A stretch of 15,702 bases of DNA from Spirochaetaceae bacterium (GCA_031257075.1 JAIRPM010000163.1:1-15702); one strand, 5' to 3'; shown: positions 6,966 through 14,262, counted from the first letter of the stretch. The notes: generated by a model not told the origin, from the sequence alone. Made by a program: numbers and translations.

Positions 6966-8636
6966 CTAACTCACCGGTTTCACCGCCTCATGCTCAAGTC
7001 TGAGCGTAATAGTACACGTATCACAAACCTCAGACGGGCCAAAGTACTGAATCGCACCCGGATAAACAAAACATGTTTTTTCAGCCCATTGCGCGCGGGC
7101 TGCGGCAAAGGTCTTGAACGGTTTGCCTTTTAGGTCAACAAGCGCCTTTTTTATCACAGGTTTGCTGGAGCCATGCCGCCGTTCAAGGTTCATCATCATC
7201 GTAAGGGGGATACCGCCCGCAATCCAGTCGCCGGCGCCCTTGCAAAGGTTGCGTACGCTGGATAGGTAGCCGGTAAGCCCGCTTGCGATAAGAAGAAACG
7301 CGGTAAAACCAAGGCTGTAACAGTAGTCGGCATCAAAATTAGAGGGTGCGGCGGCGCGGCCTTCGTACCCGAAAAAGTGCGTCAGCGGAGCAAATTTCCC
7401 TTTATAAACGCCTTCTTTTTTGAGCGCAGCAAGCCGTTTTTTGGTCATATTGGCGAGTAATTTTTCCGTTTCGATAAGAGAAACCTGTACATTGCCATGC
7501 GGGTCGCGTTCATTAAGGAGTTGGCCGGCTATATCGTCGGGAAGGCTGTCAAAAGCTTCCCGTGCTGCGGGTGTCAATTCTTTGATAATGTGGGCGCGTT
7601 TTTTTTCCGGCGTATGCGCCTCAAAACCGGCGCTGTCGCGGGCAACGATATCGTTGATTTCGGCAATGAGCGCTTTCATTTCCGGGACGAATTCGACAAG
7701 CCCTTCGGGGACAAGCACCACGCCAAAGTTTTCGCCATTGGCTGCCCGTTTGCAAACCGAATCGCAAATCGTATTCACCAGTTCGCCCAACGAGGTGCCA
7801 TGCCCCGCAATTTCTTCGGATATAAAACATACATTAGGATGGGTTTGCAGCGCCGCTTCCAGCGTAATGTGGCTTGCCGTGCGCCCCATCAATTTGATAA
7901 AGTGCCAATACTTTTTTGCGCTGTTCGCGTCCCGCATAATGTTGCCTATCAATTCACTATATGTTTTGACCGCCGTATCAAATCCAAATGACGCTTCGAT
8001 GAATTCGTTTTTCAGGTCGCCGTCTATTGTTTTGGGGCAGCCTATCACCTGGGTCTTAACGCCGCGTTCCAAGAAGTATTCGGCAAGAAGAGCGGCATTG
8101 GTATTGCTGTCATCCCCGCCTATCACAACAACAGCGTCAAGATTCAGTTTTTTGACTGTTTCAAGGGCAGCGTTAAACTGTTCCGGCGTTTCAATTTTGG
8201 TACGCCCCGACCCTATAATATCAAAGCCGCCGGTGTTACGGTAGCGGTTGATGATTTGCGCGGTGATTTCCGTGTACTTGCCTTCGATAAGGCCGGAAGG
8301 GCCTCCCGAAAACCCAAAAAGCCGCGATTCGCTGTTGCCTTTTTTTAAGCCGTCAAAAATGCCCGCGATGACGTTATGCCCGCCCGGCGCTTGACCGCCC
8401 GACAAAATGACCCCCACGTTGAACTGCTGTCCCGACGTCTCATTTTTGCCCGCAGTAAAGCCCGCGATAGGCTTCCCATAGGTAAGTTTGAAAATTTCTT
8501 TGAGTTCGGCACGGTCGGCCAGCGCTTCGGTAGGTTCGCCCAGTTTAATCGAAATACCGCTCACATTTCCCGAAATTTCATCGGGCAGTTTTGCGTAATA
8601 ATTATAACGAATTTTTTGCAAGGTTGAAATTTCCAT
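6966..8636 (-). CDS. pfp: PPi-dependent fructose-6-phosphate 1-phosphotransferase (beta-type, long form)
   Basis: The 556-aa product is a long-form phosphofructokinase that uses pyrophosphate in place of ATP to interconvert fructose 6-phosphate and fructose 1,6-bisphosphate in glycolysis/gluconeogenesis. Family motifs are GGQAPGGHN (80-88), GGDDSNTNA (173-181), PKTIDGDL (201-208) and MGR (250-252). Asp176 and Lys202 replace the glycines found at the equivalent places of ATP enzymes and mark PPi specificity. I chose the start at 8636 and not the in-frame ATG at 8672 because TAGGAG lies 7 nt before it and MEISTLQKIRYNYYAKLP is the usual N-terminus of this family. It is divergent from the rubrerythrin and lies 66 bp upstream of the sensor kinase, with an inverted repeat between them, so partial read-through into the kinase operon is possible. 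Confidence 0.95.
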   Translation of the reverse strand: MEISTLQKIRYNYYAKLPDEISGNVSGISIKLGEPTEALADRAELKEIFKLTYGKPIAGFTAGKNETSGQQFNVGVILSGGQAPGGHNVIAGIFDGLKKGNSESRLFGFSGGPSGLIEGKYTEITAQIINRYRNTGGFDIIGSGRTKIETPEQFNAALETVKKLNLDAVVVIGGDDSNTNAALLAEYFLERGVKTQVIGCPKTIDGDLKNEFIEASFGFDTAVKTYSELIGNIMRDANSAKKYWHFIKLMGRTASHITLEAALQTHPNVCFISEEIAGHGTSLGELVNTICDSVCKRAANGENFGVVLVPEGLVEFVPEMKALIAEINDIVARDSAGFEAHTPEKKRAHIIKELTPAAREAFDSLPDDIAGQLLNERDPHGNVQVSLIETEKLLANMTKKRLAALKKEGVYKGKFAPLTHFFGYEGRAAAPSNFDADYCYSLGFTAFLLIASGLTGYLSSVRNLCKGAGDWIAGGIPLTMMMNLERRHGSSKPVIKKALVDLKGKPFKTFAAARAQWAEKTCFVYPGAIQYFGPSEVCDTCTITLRLEHEAVKPVS

Positions 8637-8695
8637 ATAGACTCCTATTGTAAACATCTCTATTTTACTCAAAAACCAAACAATGAATAGGGGGC

Positions 8696-8724
8696 TTGCT
8701 ACAATTAAGAATAATTCTTAATAT
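8696..8724 (+). promoter_or_regulatory. rubrerythrin promoter containing a PerR/Fur-like 7-1-7 box
   Basis: A sigma70-type promoter can be drawn as TTGCTA (8696-8701), a 17-bp spacer and TAATAT (8719-8724). A perfect palindrome, ATTAAGAATAATTCTTAAT (8704-8722, 9-1-9 with the central base at 8713), fills the spacer and overlaps the -10 box. Its core TAAGAATAATTCTTA has the 7-1-7 geometry of PerR boxes (TTATAATNATTATAA in Bacillus). Binding there would block RNA polymerase. The PerR assignment is inference; no regulator gene of this type is in the window. Confidence 0.65.
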
Positions 8725-8725
8725 G

Positions 8726-8753
8726 AATTAACAGCAGTGCTGTTAATTTTTTT
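8726..8753 (+). promoter_or_regulatory. 11-1-11 palindrome followed by T7 in the rubrerythrin leader
   Basis: AATTAACAGCA (8726-8736) and TGCTGTTAATT (8738-8748) are perfect inverted copies around one base. The transcript could form a 10-bp stem with a 3-nt loop, and a run of seven T (8747-8753) follows directly. It lies just downstream of the inferred transcription start and 13 nt before the start codon, immediately upstream of the AGGAG ribosome-binding site. It could be an attenuator-like terminator or a second operator. Confidence 0.55.
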
Positions 8754-8766
8754 ATAGGAGAAAATT

Positions 8767-9312
8767 ATGAAAAAATGGGTATGTTTAGTGTGTGGTTATG
8801 TCCACACTGGGGACAGGCCTCCCGAATCCTGTCCGGCATGCAAAGCGCCGGCATCTAAGTTCAAGGAACAGGCCGCAGAAAACGGTTTTGCCTGCGAACA
8901 TGTGATTGGCGAAGCCAAAGATGTGCCGAAGGATATCAAGGACGACTTGATAGCCAACTTTAACGGCGAATGTAGCGAAGTAGGCATGTATCTGGCGATG
9001 AGCCGGCAAGCCATCCGCGAAGGTTATCCCGAAATTGGGGAATTCTACCACCGCGCGGCGCTGGAAGAAGCGGAACATGCGGCAAAATTTGCCGAACTTT
9101 TAGGCGAAGTTGTCTATGCGGATACGAAAAAGAATCTGCAACTACGCGCTGATGCCGAAACAGGCGCATGCGCCGGCAAACTTGACCTTGCCAAACGCGC
9201 GAAAGCGGCCAACCTTGACGCTGTTCATGACACCGTTCACGAAATGGCCAAAGACGAAGCCCGCCATGGTGCCGGCTTCAAGGGTTTGCTAAAACGCTAC
9301 TTTGGAGCGTAA
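8767..9312 (+). CDS. reverse rubrerythrin (N-terminal rubredoxin, C-terminal diiron domain)
   Basis: The 181-aa product has an N-terminal rubredoxin-type Fe(Cys)4 site (C6, C9, C22, C25 in CLVCG and CPAC) and a ferritin-like four-helix diiron domain with the ligand pairs E101/H104 (in LEEAEHA) and E164/H167 (in KDEARHG), plus glutamates near 68-71 and E131. The order is the opposite of classical rubrerythrin, which has rubredoxin at the C-terminus. Reverse rubrerythrins act as NADH-linked peroxidases with a reductase partner and protect anaerobes from H2O2 and O2; in Clostridium acetobutylicum they are strongly PerR-repressed. Here AGGAG lies 7 nt before the ATG and the promoter holds a PerR-like palindrome. 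It is likely monocistronic, since hairpin repeats follow the stop. Confidence 0.93.
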   Translation: MKKWVCLVCGYVHTGDRPPESCPACKAPASKFKEQAAENGFACEHVIGEAKDVPKDIKDDLIANFNGECSEVGMYLAMSRQAIREGYPEIGEFYHRAALEEAEHAAKFAELLGEVVYADTKKNLQLRADAETGACAGKLDLAKRAKAANLDAVHDTVHEMAKDEARHGAGFKGLLKRYFGA

Positions 9313-9329
9313 CCGCGCCCAAAGGCGGA

Positions 9330-9502
9330 AGTGTTCCCAAGGGAAGCACTGATTAGTATTACATTAACCGGCATTTCCTAGGGAAGCACTGATTTATTCA
9401 ATCGAGAATAAATCAGTGGTTACTTTCCCTGTAGTTGCGCAATGAAATGAGCAACTACAAGAGGGCAACGCTGATTAGAGTCAATTTAATCAGCGTTGCC
9501 CT
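9330..9502. repeat. array of palindromic intergenic repeats
   Basis: The 9313-9629 gap starts with several related hairpins. Copy A (9341-9380) is degenerate; the AGTG/TTCCC sequence just before it (9330-9338) pairs with its first bases. Copy B (9381-9430) has a perfect 13-bp stem, CACTGATTTATTC (9387-9399) with GAATAAATCAGTG (9406-9418). An unrelated stem follows, TGTAGTTGC (9430-9438) with GCAACTACA (9451-9459). Copy C has a perfect 16-bp stem, AGGGCAACGCTGATTA (9462-9477) with TAATCAGCGTTGCCCT (9487-9502). Copies A to C begin GGGAAGCACTGATT or GGGCAACGCTGATT. Copy C matches the element between rbfA and murG. No reading frame or transposase is present. Confidence 0.8.
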
Positions 9503-9505
9503 AGA

Positions 9506-9537
9506 GGAAGGCTTCCGCCTTCCCTTGCGGCTGTTTT
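9506..9537 (+). terminator. possible rho-independent terminator downstream of rubrerythrin
   Basis: GGAAGGC (9506-9512) and GCCTTCC (9517-9523) form a 7-bp stem with a 4-nt loop. A second short stem (CCGC/GCGG, 9515-9530) overlaps it, and five T follow at 9533-9537. The T-run is about 10 nt from the first stem, so the fit is imperfect. The remaining bases to pgk (9538-9629) are AT-rich and probably hold the pgk promoter, but I cannot assign -35/-10 boxes with confidence. Confidence 0.4.
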
Positions 9538-9629
9538 TATTCGGCTGCCTGTATCTTTGTTTCTATCTATACATACGCCTCTAAAATTCGCTACACTTTA
9601 AACAGTATCTTTAAATTTGGAGGACTCGT

Positions 9630-10892
9630 ATGAGTATCAAAACAATAAAAGAAGTTGACATCAAAGGAAAGCGTGTGATTATGCGCGTTGATTTCAACGT
9701 GCCGATGAAGGACGGCGTTGTGCAGGATGACACCCGCATTACGGCCGCGCTTCCCACTATTAAGTACATTTTGGAGCATAATGTAAAAACGCTTACGCTG
9801 ATGAGCCATCTGGGCGACCCGGCCAAAGACGCTGCCGCCGCCAAAGAAAAGGCGCAAAAAAGCGGTAAACCGTTTGACGAAGCGGCCTTTATCAAAGGTA
9901 AATGCCGCATGGCGCCTGTTGCCGCCCATTTAGAAAAAGTGTTGGGCAAAAAGGTGATTTTCGCCGGAGAAGACGGTTGTTTCGGCAAAAAAGCCTTTAT
10001 CGAAAGCCAAGCGGACGGCAGCGTGATAATGCTGGAAAATACGCGCTTCCATAAAGAAGAAACGGCCAAAGACGCCGCGTCCCGCGATACGCTGGCAAAA
10101 GAACTGGCGGGTTACGGCGAGGTGTTTGTAAACGATGCTTTCGGCACCGCCCACCGCGACCATGCTTCTACGGCGAGTATCGCAAAGTTTGTAAAAATTT
10201 CTGTTGCGGGCTTCCTTATGGAAAAAGAAGTGAATTATCTTGAACCTATCGTAACCAATCCGCAAAAGCCGCTTATGGCGATAATCGGCGGCGCAAAGGT
10301 TTCGTCAAAAATTGCCGTCCTGCAAAGTTTGCTCAAAAACGCTTCGGCCCTTGTGATAGGCGGCGGCATGGCGTACACATTCCTGAAAGCGCTCGGTAAA
10401 AAAACGGGCAAATCTCTTGTGGAAGATGACCAGATAGATACGGCCAAGTCTATTCTAGAGGCGGCGAAAAAAGCCGGCGCGGAAATAGTGCTGCCTGTTG
10501 ACCAGGTGTGCGCGGACTCTTTTGACGCAAATGCCAAGCCCGTGGCCGTAGACGGCGCGGATGTGCCGGATGCCCTTATGGGTCTGGATGTTGGCCCCAA
10601 AACGATAGCGAAGTATAGGGAAACGCTCGCAAAGGCAAAAACGATTGTTTGGAACGGCCCTGTGGGTGTTTTTGAGTTTGAGGCGTTTGCCAAAGGCACG
10701 GAACAGTTGGCGCATATTGTCGCGGAGGCGACAGGCACGGCAATAACGGTTGTAGGCGGCGGCGATTCTGTCGCGGCAGTAAACAAGTTCAACCTTGCCG
10801 CCAAAATGAGCCATGTGTCCACAGGCGGCGGCGCGTCCCTCGAATTGCTGGAAGGCAAAAAACTTCCGGGCATAGAGGTATGCCGGGGGTAG
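9630..10892 (+). CDS. pgk: phosphoglycerate kinase
   Basis: The 420-aa product catalyses ATP-forming transfer from 1,3-bisphosphoglycerate to ADP in glycolysis. Landmarks are RVDFNVPMKDG (19-29), DDTRI (33-37), LMSHLG (57-62), ENTRFHKEE (136-144), VNDAFGTAHRDHAST (167-181), GGAKVSSK (220-227), WNGPVGVFE (341-349), GGGDSVAAV (376-384) and STGGGASLELLEGKKLPG (397-414). GGAGG lies 6 nt before the ATG. Two departures are visible: the usual SHLGRP reads SHLGDP (Asp63), and about 20 extra residues rich in Lys/Ala (64-93) follow, making the protein longer than the typical bacterial size of about 390-400 aa. Everything else needed for catalysis is present. The TAG stop begins the next repeat element (TAGTGAG). 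It is probably transcribed alone. Confidence 0.97.
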   Translation: MSIKTIKEVDIKGKRVIMRVDFNVPMKDGVVQDDTRITAALPTIKYILEHNVKTLTLMSHLGDPAKDAAAAKEKAQKSGKPFDEAAFIKGKCRMAPVAAHLEKVLGKKVIFAGEDGCFGKKAFIESQADGSVIMLENTRFHKEETAKDAASRDTLAKELAGYGEVFVNDAFGTAHRDHASTASIAKFVKISVAGFLMEKEVNYLEPIVTNPQKPLMAIIGGAKVSSKIAVLQSLLKNASALVIGGGMAYTFLKALGKKTGKSLVEDDQIDTAKSILEAAKKAGAEIVLPVDQVCADSFDANAKPVAVDGADVPDALMGLDVGPKTIAKYRETLAKAKTIVWNGPVGVFEFEAFAKGTEQLAHIVAEATGTAITVVGGGDSVAAVNKFNLAAKMSHVSTGGGASLELLEGKKLPGIEVCRG

Positions 10893-10997
10893 TGAGCCGG
10901 GGGCGGGGCAGGGTACAGCGTCCGTTCAAATAGAAATACAAATTCTAACGAAGATAACTGCGTTAGTACTGATACCCCCCCCCCCCCCCATACCCTG
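10890..10997. repeat. palindromic element (copy 2) with C15 tract
   Basis: Starting in the pgk stop codon (TAGTGAG, as in copy 1), this element has a G-rich left arm (10895-10915), a dyad core TTCTAACG (10943-10950) / CGTTAGTA (10961-10968), and a right arm that is a run of 15 C (10975-10989) ending TACCCTG (10991-10997), the complement of CAGGGTA (10909-10915). The 18-mer CAAATTCTAACGAAGATA (10939-10956) occurs in reverse complement in copy 1 (379-396). The arms can pair, as in copy 1. The C15 tract ends 17 bp before the next start codon. Confidence 0.8.
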
Positions 10998-11006
10998 AAA
11001 GAAAAC

Positions 11007-12485
11007 ATGTCAGCCGAAAGTACGCTCAAGTTATTAAAACAATTCACAGAAAGGCGGAATACGCCGTATGTGAATGAGAAGCAGTTTGTAAACGAGATGA
11101 TAGCCGCCGCGTTCTTTCAGCGCAGAAAAAATCATAATTTAAATGACTGGCTTATATCTCCTCAGGAAAAATGGCGGGAAGATTCAGGCGTTCTCTTTAA
11201 CGAAGCAAAACTAGAAAAAAGGATATATAACGAAAAAGAATATATATTTCTGAAAGACTATTTTATAAACGCGGTGCGCCAATTATGGATGATACAGGGC
11301 GGCAATTATGCGGAGCCTTTTCCCCACGAATCAAAAATTCCCTATCCGGTACCGCAGGACTTGCTGCAAGTTGTAACTCCGATCGACTTGAAAAAATTTC
11401 TAACCCATCCGCCCGAATCGAATTTCCCGCTGCTGCGGCTTGCAATAGGCGATAACGGCTCGATTATTACGCTTGCATCTTATTTGCGTACAAAGTTACT
11501 AGAAGGCGCTCTGATACGCATACGGGCATTTATAGTAATGCCTCAAAATTTGGATTATATACGGGAAGGGATAAAACGCCTGATGCCGGATTCCGAATCG
11601 TATAGAGAAGCGGCGTTAAATATGCTGCGCAAAGAAACACTCTATGCAGCCCGCGCGCTGGAAGAATCCGACAATAAAACATACCGGTTTTGGATATGTT
11701 TACGCAAAGTGATACATAACTATCCGGGCGCATCAGGCGTACCCGTGTCAAAAGTAGTTTCTTTTTTGCAGGCGGCGGATGTTATTGAATTATTTAATGA
11801 GTATTATCATGAAAGATTTGCCAACGAATCCGGTGAAAACAGCCTTATAGGGCAGATTGAAAGCCAAATGGCAAAGCCGCCTTATTTTTTCACTGCGGCC
11901 GTTATCGCAAAGTTTACCGACAAACATGGCAAACCGTTTTCTGATATTATGCCTCAAAACGACTTGCTTTCTATTCTGCAAAAAAGGTCGAGTCCTCAAG
12001 TGCAGGACAAACTGCCGGAAATGCTGATTTTTTCCAATCCCGAAAAAGAACGCTTCTATGTCATAAAAAAATGCTTGTTTACAGCATTTTTATTCAGAAT
12101 GAACAAGGCGCGCCAGCCTGTTATTGAGGCTGTCCGGCGGGAATGGGCGGAAGATTTTGCGGAATACCACCGCACTGCGGCTATGAAAAACGATTTTGAA
12201 TTTGAAGTGTTTATAGCGGGTAAACTGCGTCTTGTTGATTCATTTTTATCAACAATCTATCTGGACAACAGGCTTCCCATGCTCAAAAAAGAACTTGCGG
12301 CTACCAATAAACTTCCCGGCATTGTAGAAAGTTTATTCGATGGCTATACAATTGAGCCGCTGCATAAAATATTTAAACTGGAAAGAAAAGCGCTGCTGCG
12401 TGTTATAACTGCCGACCTTCCTTTCTGGCATAGGCTGCCGTTTGTTGTTGCTATTATCCGCCTGCTACGAGGAATACATGACTAG
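11007..12485 (+). CDS. hypothetical protein, 492 aa, soluble and helical
   Basis: I do not recognise a family. The product has 492 residues, is rich in Leu, Lys, Glu, Phe and Tyr with long amphipathic helices, and has only two cysteines, no evident signal peptide and no transmembrane segment (the most hydrophobic stretch, near the C-terminus around WHRLPFVVAIIRLL, is short and basic). No metal, nucleotide or Fe-S motif is visible. The reading frame is convincing because it is long, has coding-like codon use, and overlaps by 8 bp with a downstream gntR gene that has its own ribosome-binding site. The ATG is the only plausible start: the frame is open back to a TGA at 10893-10895, but no ATG, GTG or TTG lies in between. 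The Shine-Dalgarno (AAAGAA) is weak and a C15 tract lies just upstream. Coupling suggests a role linked to what the regulator controls. Confidence 0.8.
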   Translation: MSAESTLKLLKQFTERRNTPYVNEKQFVNEMIAAAFFQRRKNHNLNDWLISPQEKWREDSGVLFNEAKLEKRIYNEKEYIFLKDYFINAVRQLWMIQGGNYAEPFPHESKIPYPVPQDLLQVVTPIDLKKFLTHPPESNFPLLRLAIGDNGSIITLASYLRTKLLEGALIRIRAFIVMPQNLDYIREGIKRLMPDSESYREAALNMLRKETLYAARALEESDNKTYRFWICLRKVIHNYPGASGVPVSKVVSFLQAADVIELFNEYYHERFANESGENSLIGQIESQMAKPPYFFTAAVIAKFTDKHGKPFSDIMPQNDLLSILQKRSSPQVQDKLPEMLIFSNPEKERFYVIKKCLFTAFLFRMNKARQPVIEAVRREWAEDFAEYHRTAAMKNDFEFEVFIAGKLRLVDSFLSTIYLDNRLPMLKKELAATNKLPGIVESLFDGYTIEPLHKIFKLERKALLRVITADLPFWHRLPFVVAIIRLLRGIHD

Positions 12486-13209
12486 CCCCGCCGGTACTCA
12501 TACGTTTAACAAATTAAAAACACAATCCCTGCGTATGCAGGTATATGTAAAATTAAAAGAAAAACTTCTTTCCGGCGAATGGAAATCCGGTGAAAAACTC
12601 CCTTCGGAAAATGAATTGTGCAAAATATTTGGAGTAAGCCGCGTAACGGTACGCGCCGCCGTGCAGCAGTTGGAAATTCTGGGGCTGCTCGAAATATGCC
12701 ATGGCGGAGGCACTTTTGTGCGCGACTTTTCCAGTATAGACGCGGCAGGCGCTTTTCACCCGCTTATACAGATAAACAAAAATCAAGATATTATTACCGT
12801 GCTTGAATACCGCCAAATTGTCGAGAAAGGCATGACCGGTCTTGCCTTTGAACGGATGAATCAAGACGATATTCAGGCTTTGGAATTGATATATGAACAG
12901 ATGAATAATTCTCAAAACGATATAAAAAGTTACAGTGAAGCCGACCTCGATTTTCATTATTACATTGCGAAAATGAGCCGCAATCCTATGATTGTAAAAG
13001 TGTATTCAATGATAAATGAAATTCTCTCGCAGGCAATGGTTGATATTGTCGGGCTTTTGGGCTGCAAAGACGGCATAAAATATCACCGGCAGATAATTGA
13101 TTCGTTTAAATCAGGCGACAAGCAAAAAACAGAAAACCTCATAGCGGAACATATTGATGTTACCATCCGCCGTATAAAAGAAAGCAGCAACGGCAGCATG
13201 ATTTTTTGA
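12478..13209 (+). CDS. GntR-family transcriptional regulator, FadR/FCD type
   Basis: The 243-aa product has an N-terminal winged helix (about residues 18-83: LSGEWKSGEKLPSENELC, FGVSRVTVRAAVQQLEILGL, HGGGTFV) and an all-helical FCD ligand-binding domain (about 105-230). Likely metal/ligand residues of the FCD pocket are D156 and H160 (ADLDFH), H203 (KYHRQII) and H225 (AEHID). FCD regulators typically respond to organic acids such as lactate, pyruvate, gluconate or acyl-CoA; the ligand here cannot be told. I chose the ATG at 12478 over an upstream in-frame ATG at 12442 because GAGG is correctly spaced and the upstream extension would be hydrophobic and atypical. It overlaps the end of the 492-aa gene by 8 bp, so the two are one operon. 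The stop lies 16 bp from the 3' end of convergent rnpB. Confidence 0.92.
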   Translation: MTSPAGTHTFNKLKTQSLRMQVYVKLKEKLLSGEWKSGEKLPSENELCKIFGVSRVTVRAAVQQLEILGLLEICHGGGTFVRDFSSIDAAGAFHPLIQINKNQDIITVLEYRQIVEKGMTGLAFERMNQDDIQALELIYEQMNNSQNDIKSYSEADLDFHYYIAKMSRNPMIVKVYSMINEILSQAMVDIVGLLGCKDGIKYHRQIIDSFKSGDKQKTENLIAEHIDVTIRRIKESSNGSMIF

Positions 13210-13225
13210 AGCATAATAATAAAAA

Positions 13226-13654
13226 CGATGAACCTGTAAGCCGGGTTCTGTGCAAACGCGCTCCCGGAAAGCCGGAACCGCGTTTCGTTTACCATCTGTC
13301 TTGTTTTGCCCTTGCGGACAAATTCCAGCAAGCAACCCGCAGGTGCCAGACGGGCCATCTGCCGGCCGGCGTGTTTCCGCGCCGGCCTATCCTGCTGTTC
13401 GCTTTTGCTCCTGATGAGGCTTGCCATGCGGCGGCATTACTGCCGCTGAGGTGGGCTTTTACCCCGCCATTTCACCCTTACCCTATTCTGCGCAAGCGCA
13501 GATAGGGCGGTATATTTTCTGTTGCGCTTTCTGTAGCGTTTCAATGCGGCGCATTGAAACGCCCCCGGGCGTTACCCGGCATCATGCCCTGCGGAGCCCG
13601 GACTTTCCTCCCGGACACGCTCAACGCGCATCCGAGCGGCAAACCGGTTCATCG
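13226..13654 (-). ncRNA. rnpB: RNase P RNA (class A)
   Basis: Read on the minus strand, this is a bacterial type A RNase P RNA of about 429 nt, the catalytic RNA that matures the 5' ends of tRNAs. The diagnostic GAGGAAAGTCCGGGC (13596-13610) and GGGTAAC near the 5' side, the GGTAAGGGTGAAA-like stretch around 13470-13485, GCAGATGGCCCG, and the 3' CACAGAACCCGGCTTACAGG (about 13233-13252) are all present. P1 is closed by CGATGAACC at the 5' end and GGTTCATCG at the 3' end, which fixes both boundaries. P12 is a long perfect hairpin (GCGTTTCAATGC, 13536-13547, with its complement at 13551-13562). A T5 run (13221-13225) follows P1 and may terminate transcription. Confidence 0.95.
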
Positions 13655-13662
13655 TTAATTCT

Positions 13663-13691
13663 AACATAGCACAGTACGGCCGGAATGAAAA
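13663..13691 (-). promoter_or_regulatory. rnpB promoter
   Basis: On the minus strand TTTTCA (13691-13686), a 17-bp spacer and TATGTT (13668-13663, with an upstream TG for an extended -10) are placed so that transcription would begin near 13655, exactly at the 5' edge of the P1 helix of rnpB. The match to the RNA end makes this assignment credible even though the boxes are imperfect. Confidence 0.6.
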
Positions 13692-13710
13692 CAACCGTAA
13701 ACCAATGCCG

Positions 13711-14262
13711 CTATTTGAGCGCCGATGCCGCAATTCCCGAATAGTTGTTATCGATTTTCAATTCGTCAAGAATTTGGGAAATTTGCCCGCGGTGGTGTTC
13801 GTTGTGGGTAACAATCTGCTGAAGCATAAATGCGACAGGCACCGTAGGCTTATCCCATTTGAGAAAGGCTACATCCGCTTGCGCCTGCAAATCATCGCCG
13901 CCAAGAGCCTGTACGAACGCGCAATATGCTTTGTCCGTAGTATCCAGCGCTTTCTTTAATTCCTGCCAACGGGCATCGGTGAAAGAGGTTCCATCGCGTT
14001 CTTCAGAAAATTTGGGCACCGCAGCCAGCGTATCAAGCGCCTTTACGGCGGCATTGTTTTTAGAAAGCACGCTCTTTGTCGTTTCGCACAAAAAAACGGT
14101 GCCTCCGATTATGTGCAAAAGCAAATTGGAAAGGCTATGATAAAAACTGCCGCGTTCCTTTTCGCGTTCTTCTGTAGAAAGTTTATCTAAAAGAGCGGCA
14201 ACCGCCGCGTTTGATTCCGCATTGTGTTTTGCGAAAATTAAAAAAGATTCTTGTAATGTCAT
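13711..14262 (-). CDS. DinB-family (DinB/YfiT-like) putative metalloenzyme
   Basis: The 183-aa product fits the DinB/YfiT four-helix-bundle superfamily by length and by its metal triad: H50 in the second helix (SNLLLHIIGG), and H153 and H157 in the C-terminal VTHNEHHRGQISQIL motif. Members are often thiol-dependent transferases or damage-inducible proteins of unknown substrate; there is no relation to DNA polymerase IV. I chose the ATG at 14262 over an upstream in-frame ATG at 14316 because AAGGAG lies 7 nt before it and the extension would be uncharacteristic. It is 70 bp downstream of the DUF362 gene on the same strand and may share its transcript. Its stop is just upstream of the rnpB promoter. 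Confidence 0.88.
   Translation of the reverse strand: MTLQESFLIFAKHNAESNAAVAALLDKLSTEEREKERGSFYHSLSNLLLHIIGGTVFLCETTKSVLSKNNAAVKALDTLAAVPKFSEERDGTSFTDARWQELKKALDTTDKAYCAFVQALGGDDLQAQADVAFLKWDKPTVPVAFMLQQIVTHNEHHRGQISQILDELKIDNNYSGIAASALK

Noticed and set aside
7420..8244. A 274-residue + strand frame opposite PPi-PFK.
   Set aside because: The minus-strand gene has all catalytic motifs of its family, and the antisense product looks Ser/Ala-rich without domain features.
9341..9502. Terminal inverted repeats of an insertion sequence.
   Set aside because: No transposase frame, target-site duplication or paired ends around a gene could be found; the hairpins are short, complete palindromes.
10235..11047. 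A 270-residue minus-strand frame opposite pgk, running into the C15 region.
   Set aside because: It is antisense to highly conserved pgk motifs, and its N-terminal part is a translation of the repeat element.
13206..13669. Apparent + strand coding frames between gntR and the DinB gene.
   Set aside because: This interval is RNase P RNA on the minus strand, with both P1 ends and the conserved core visible; the frames are incidental.
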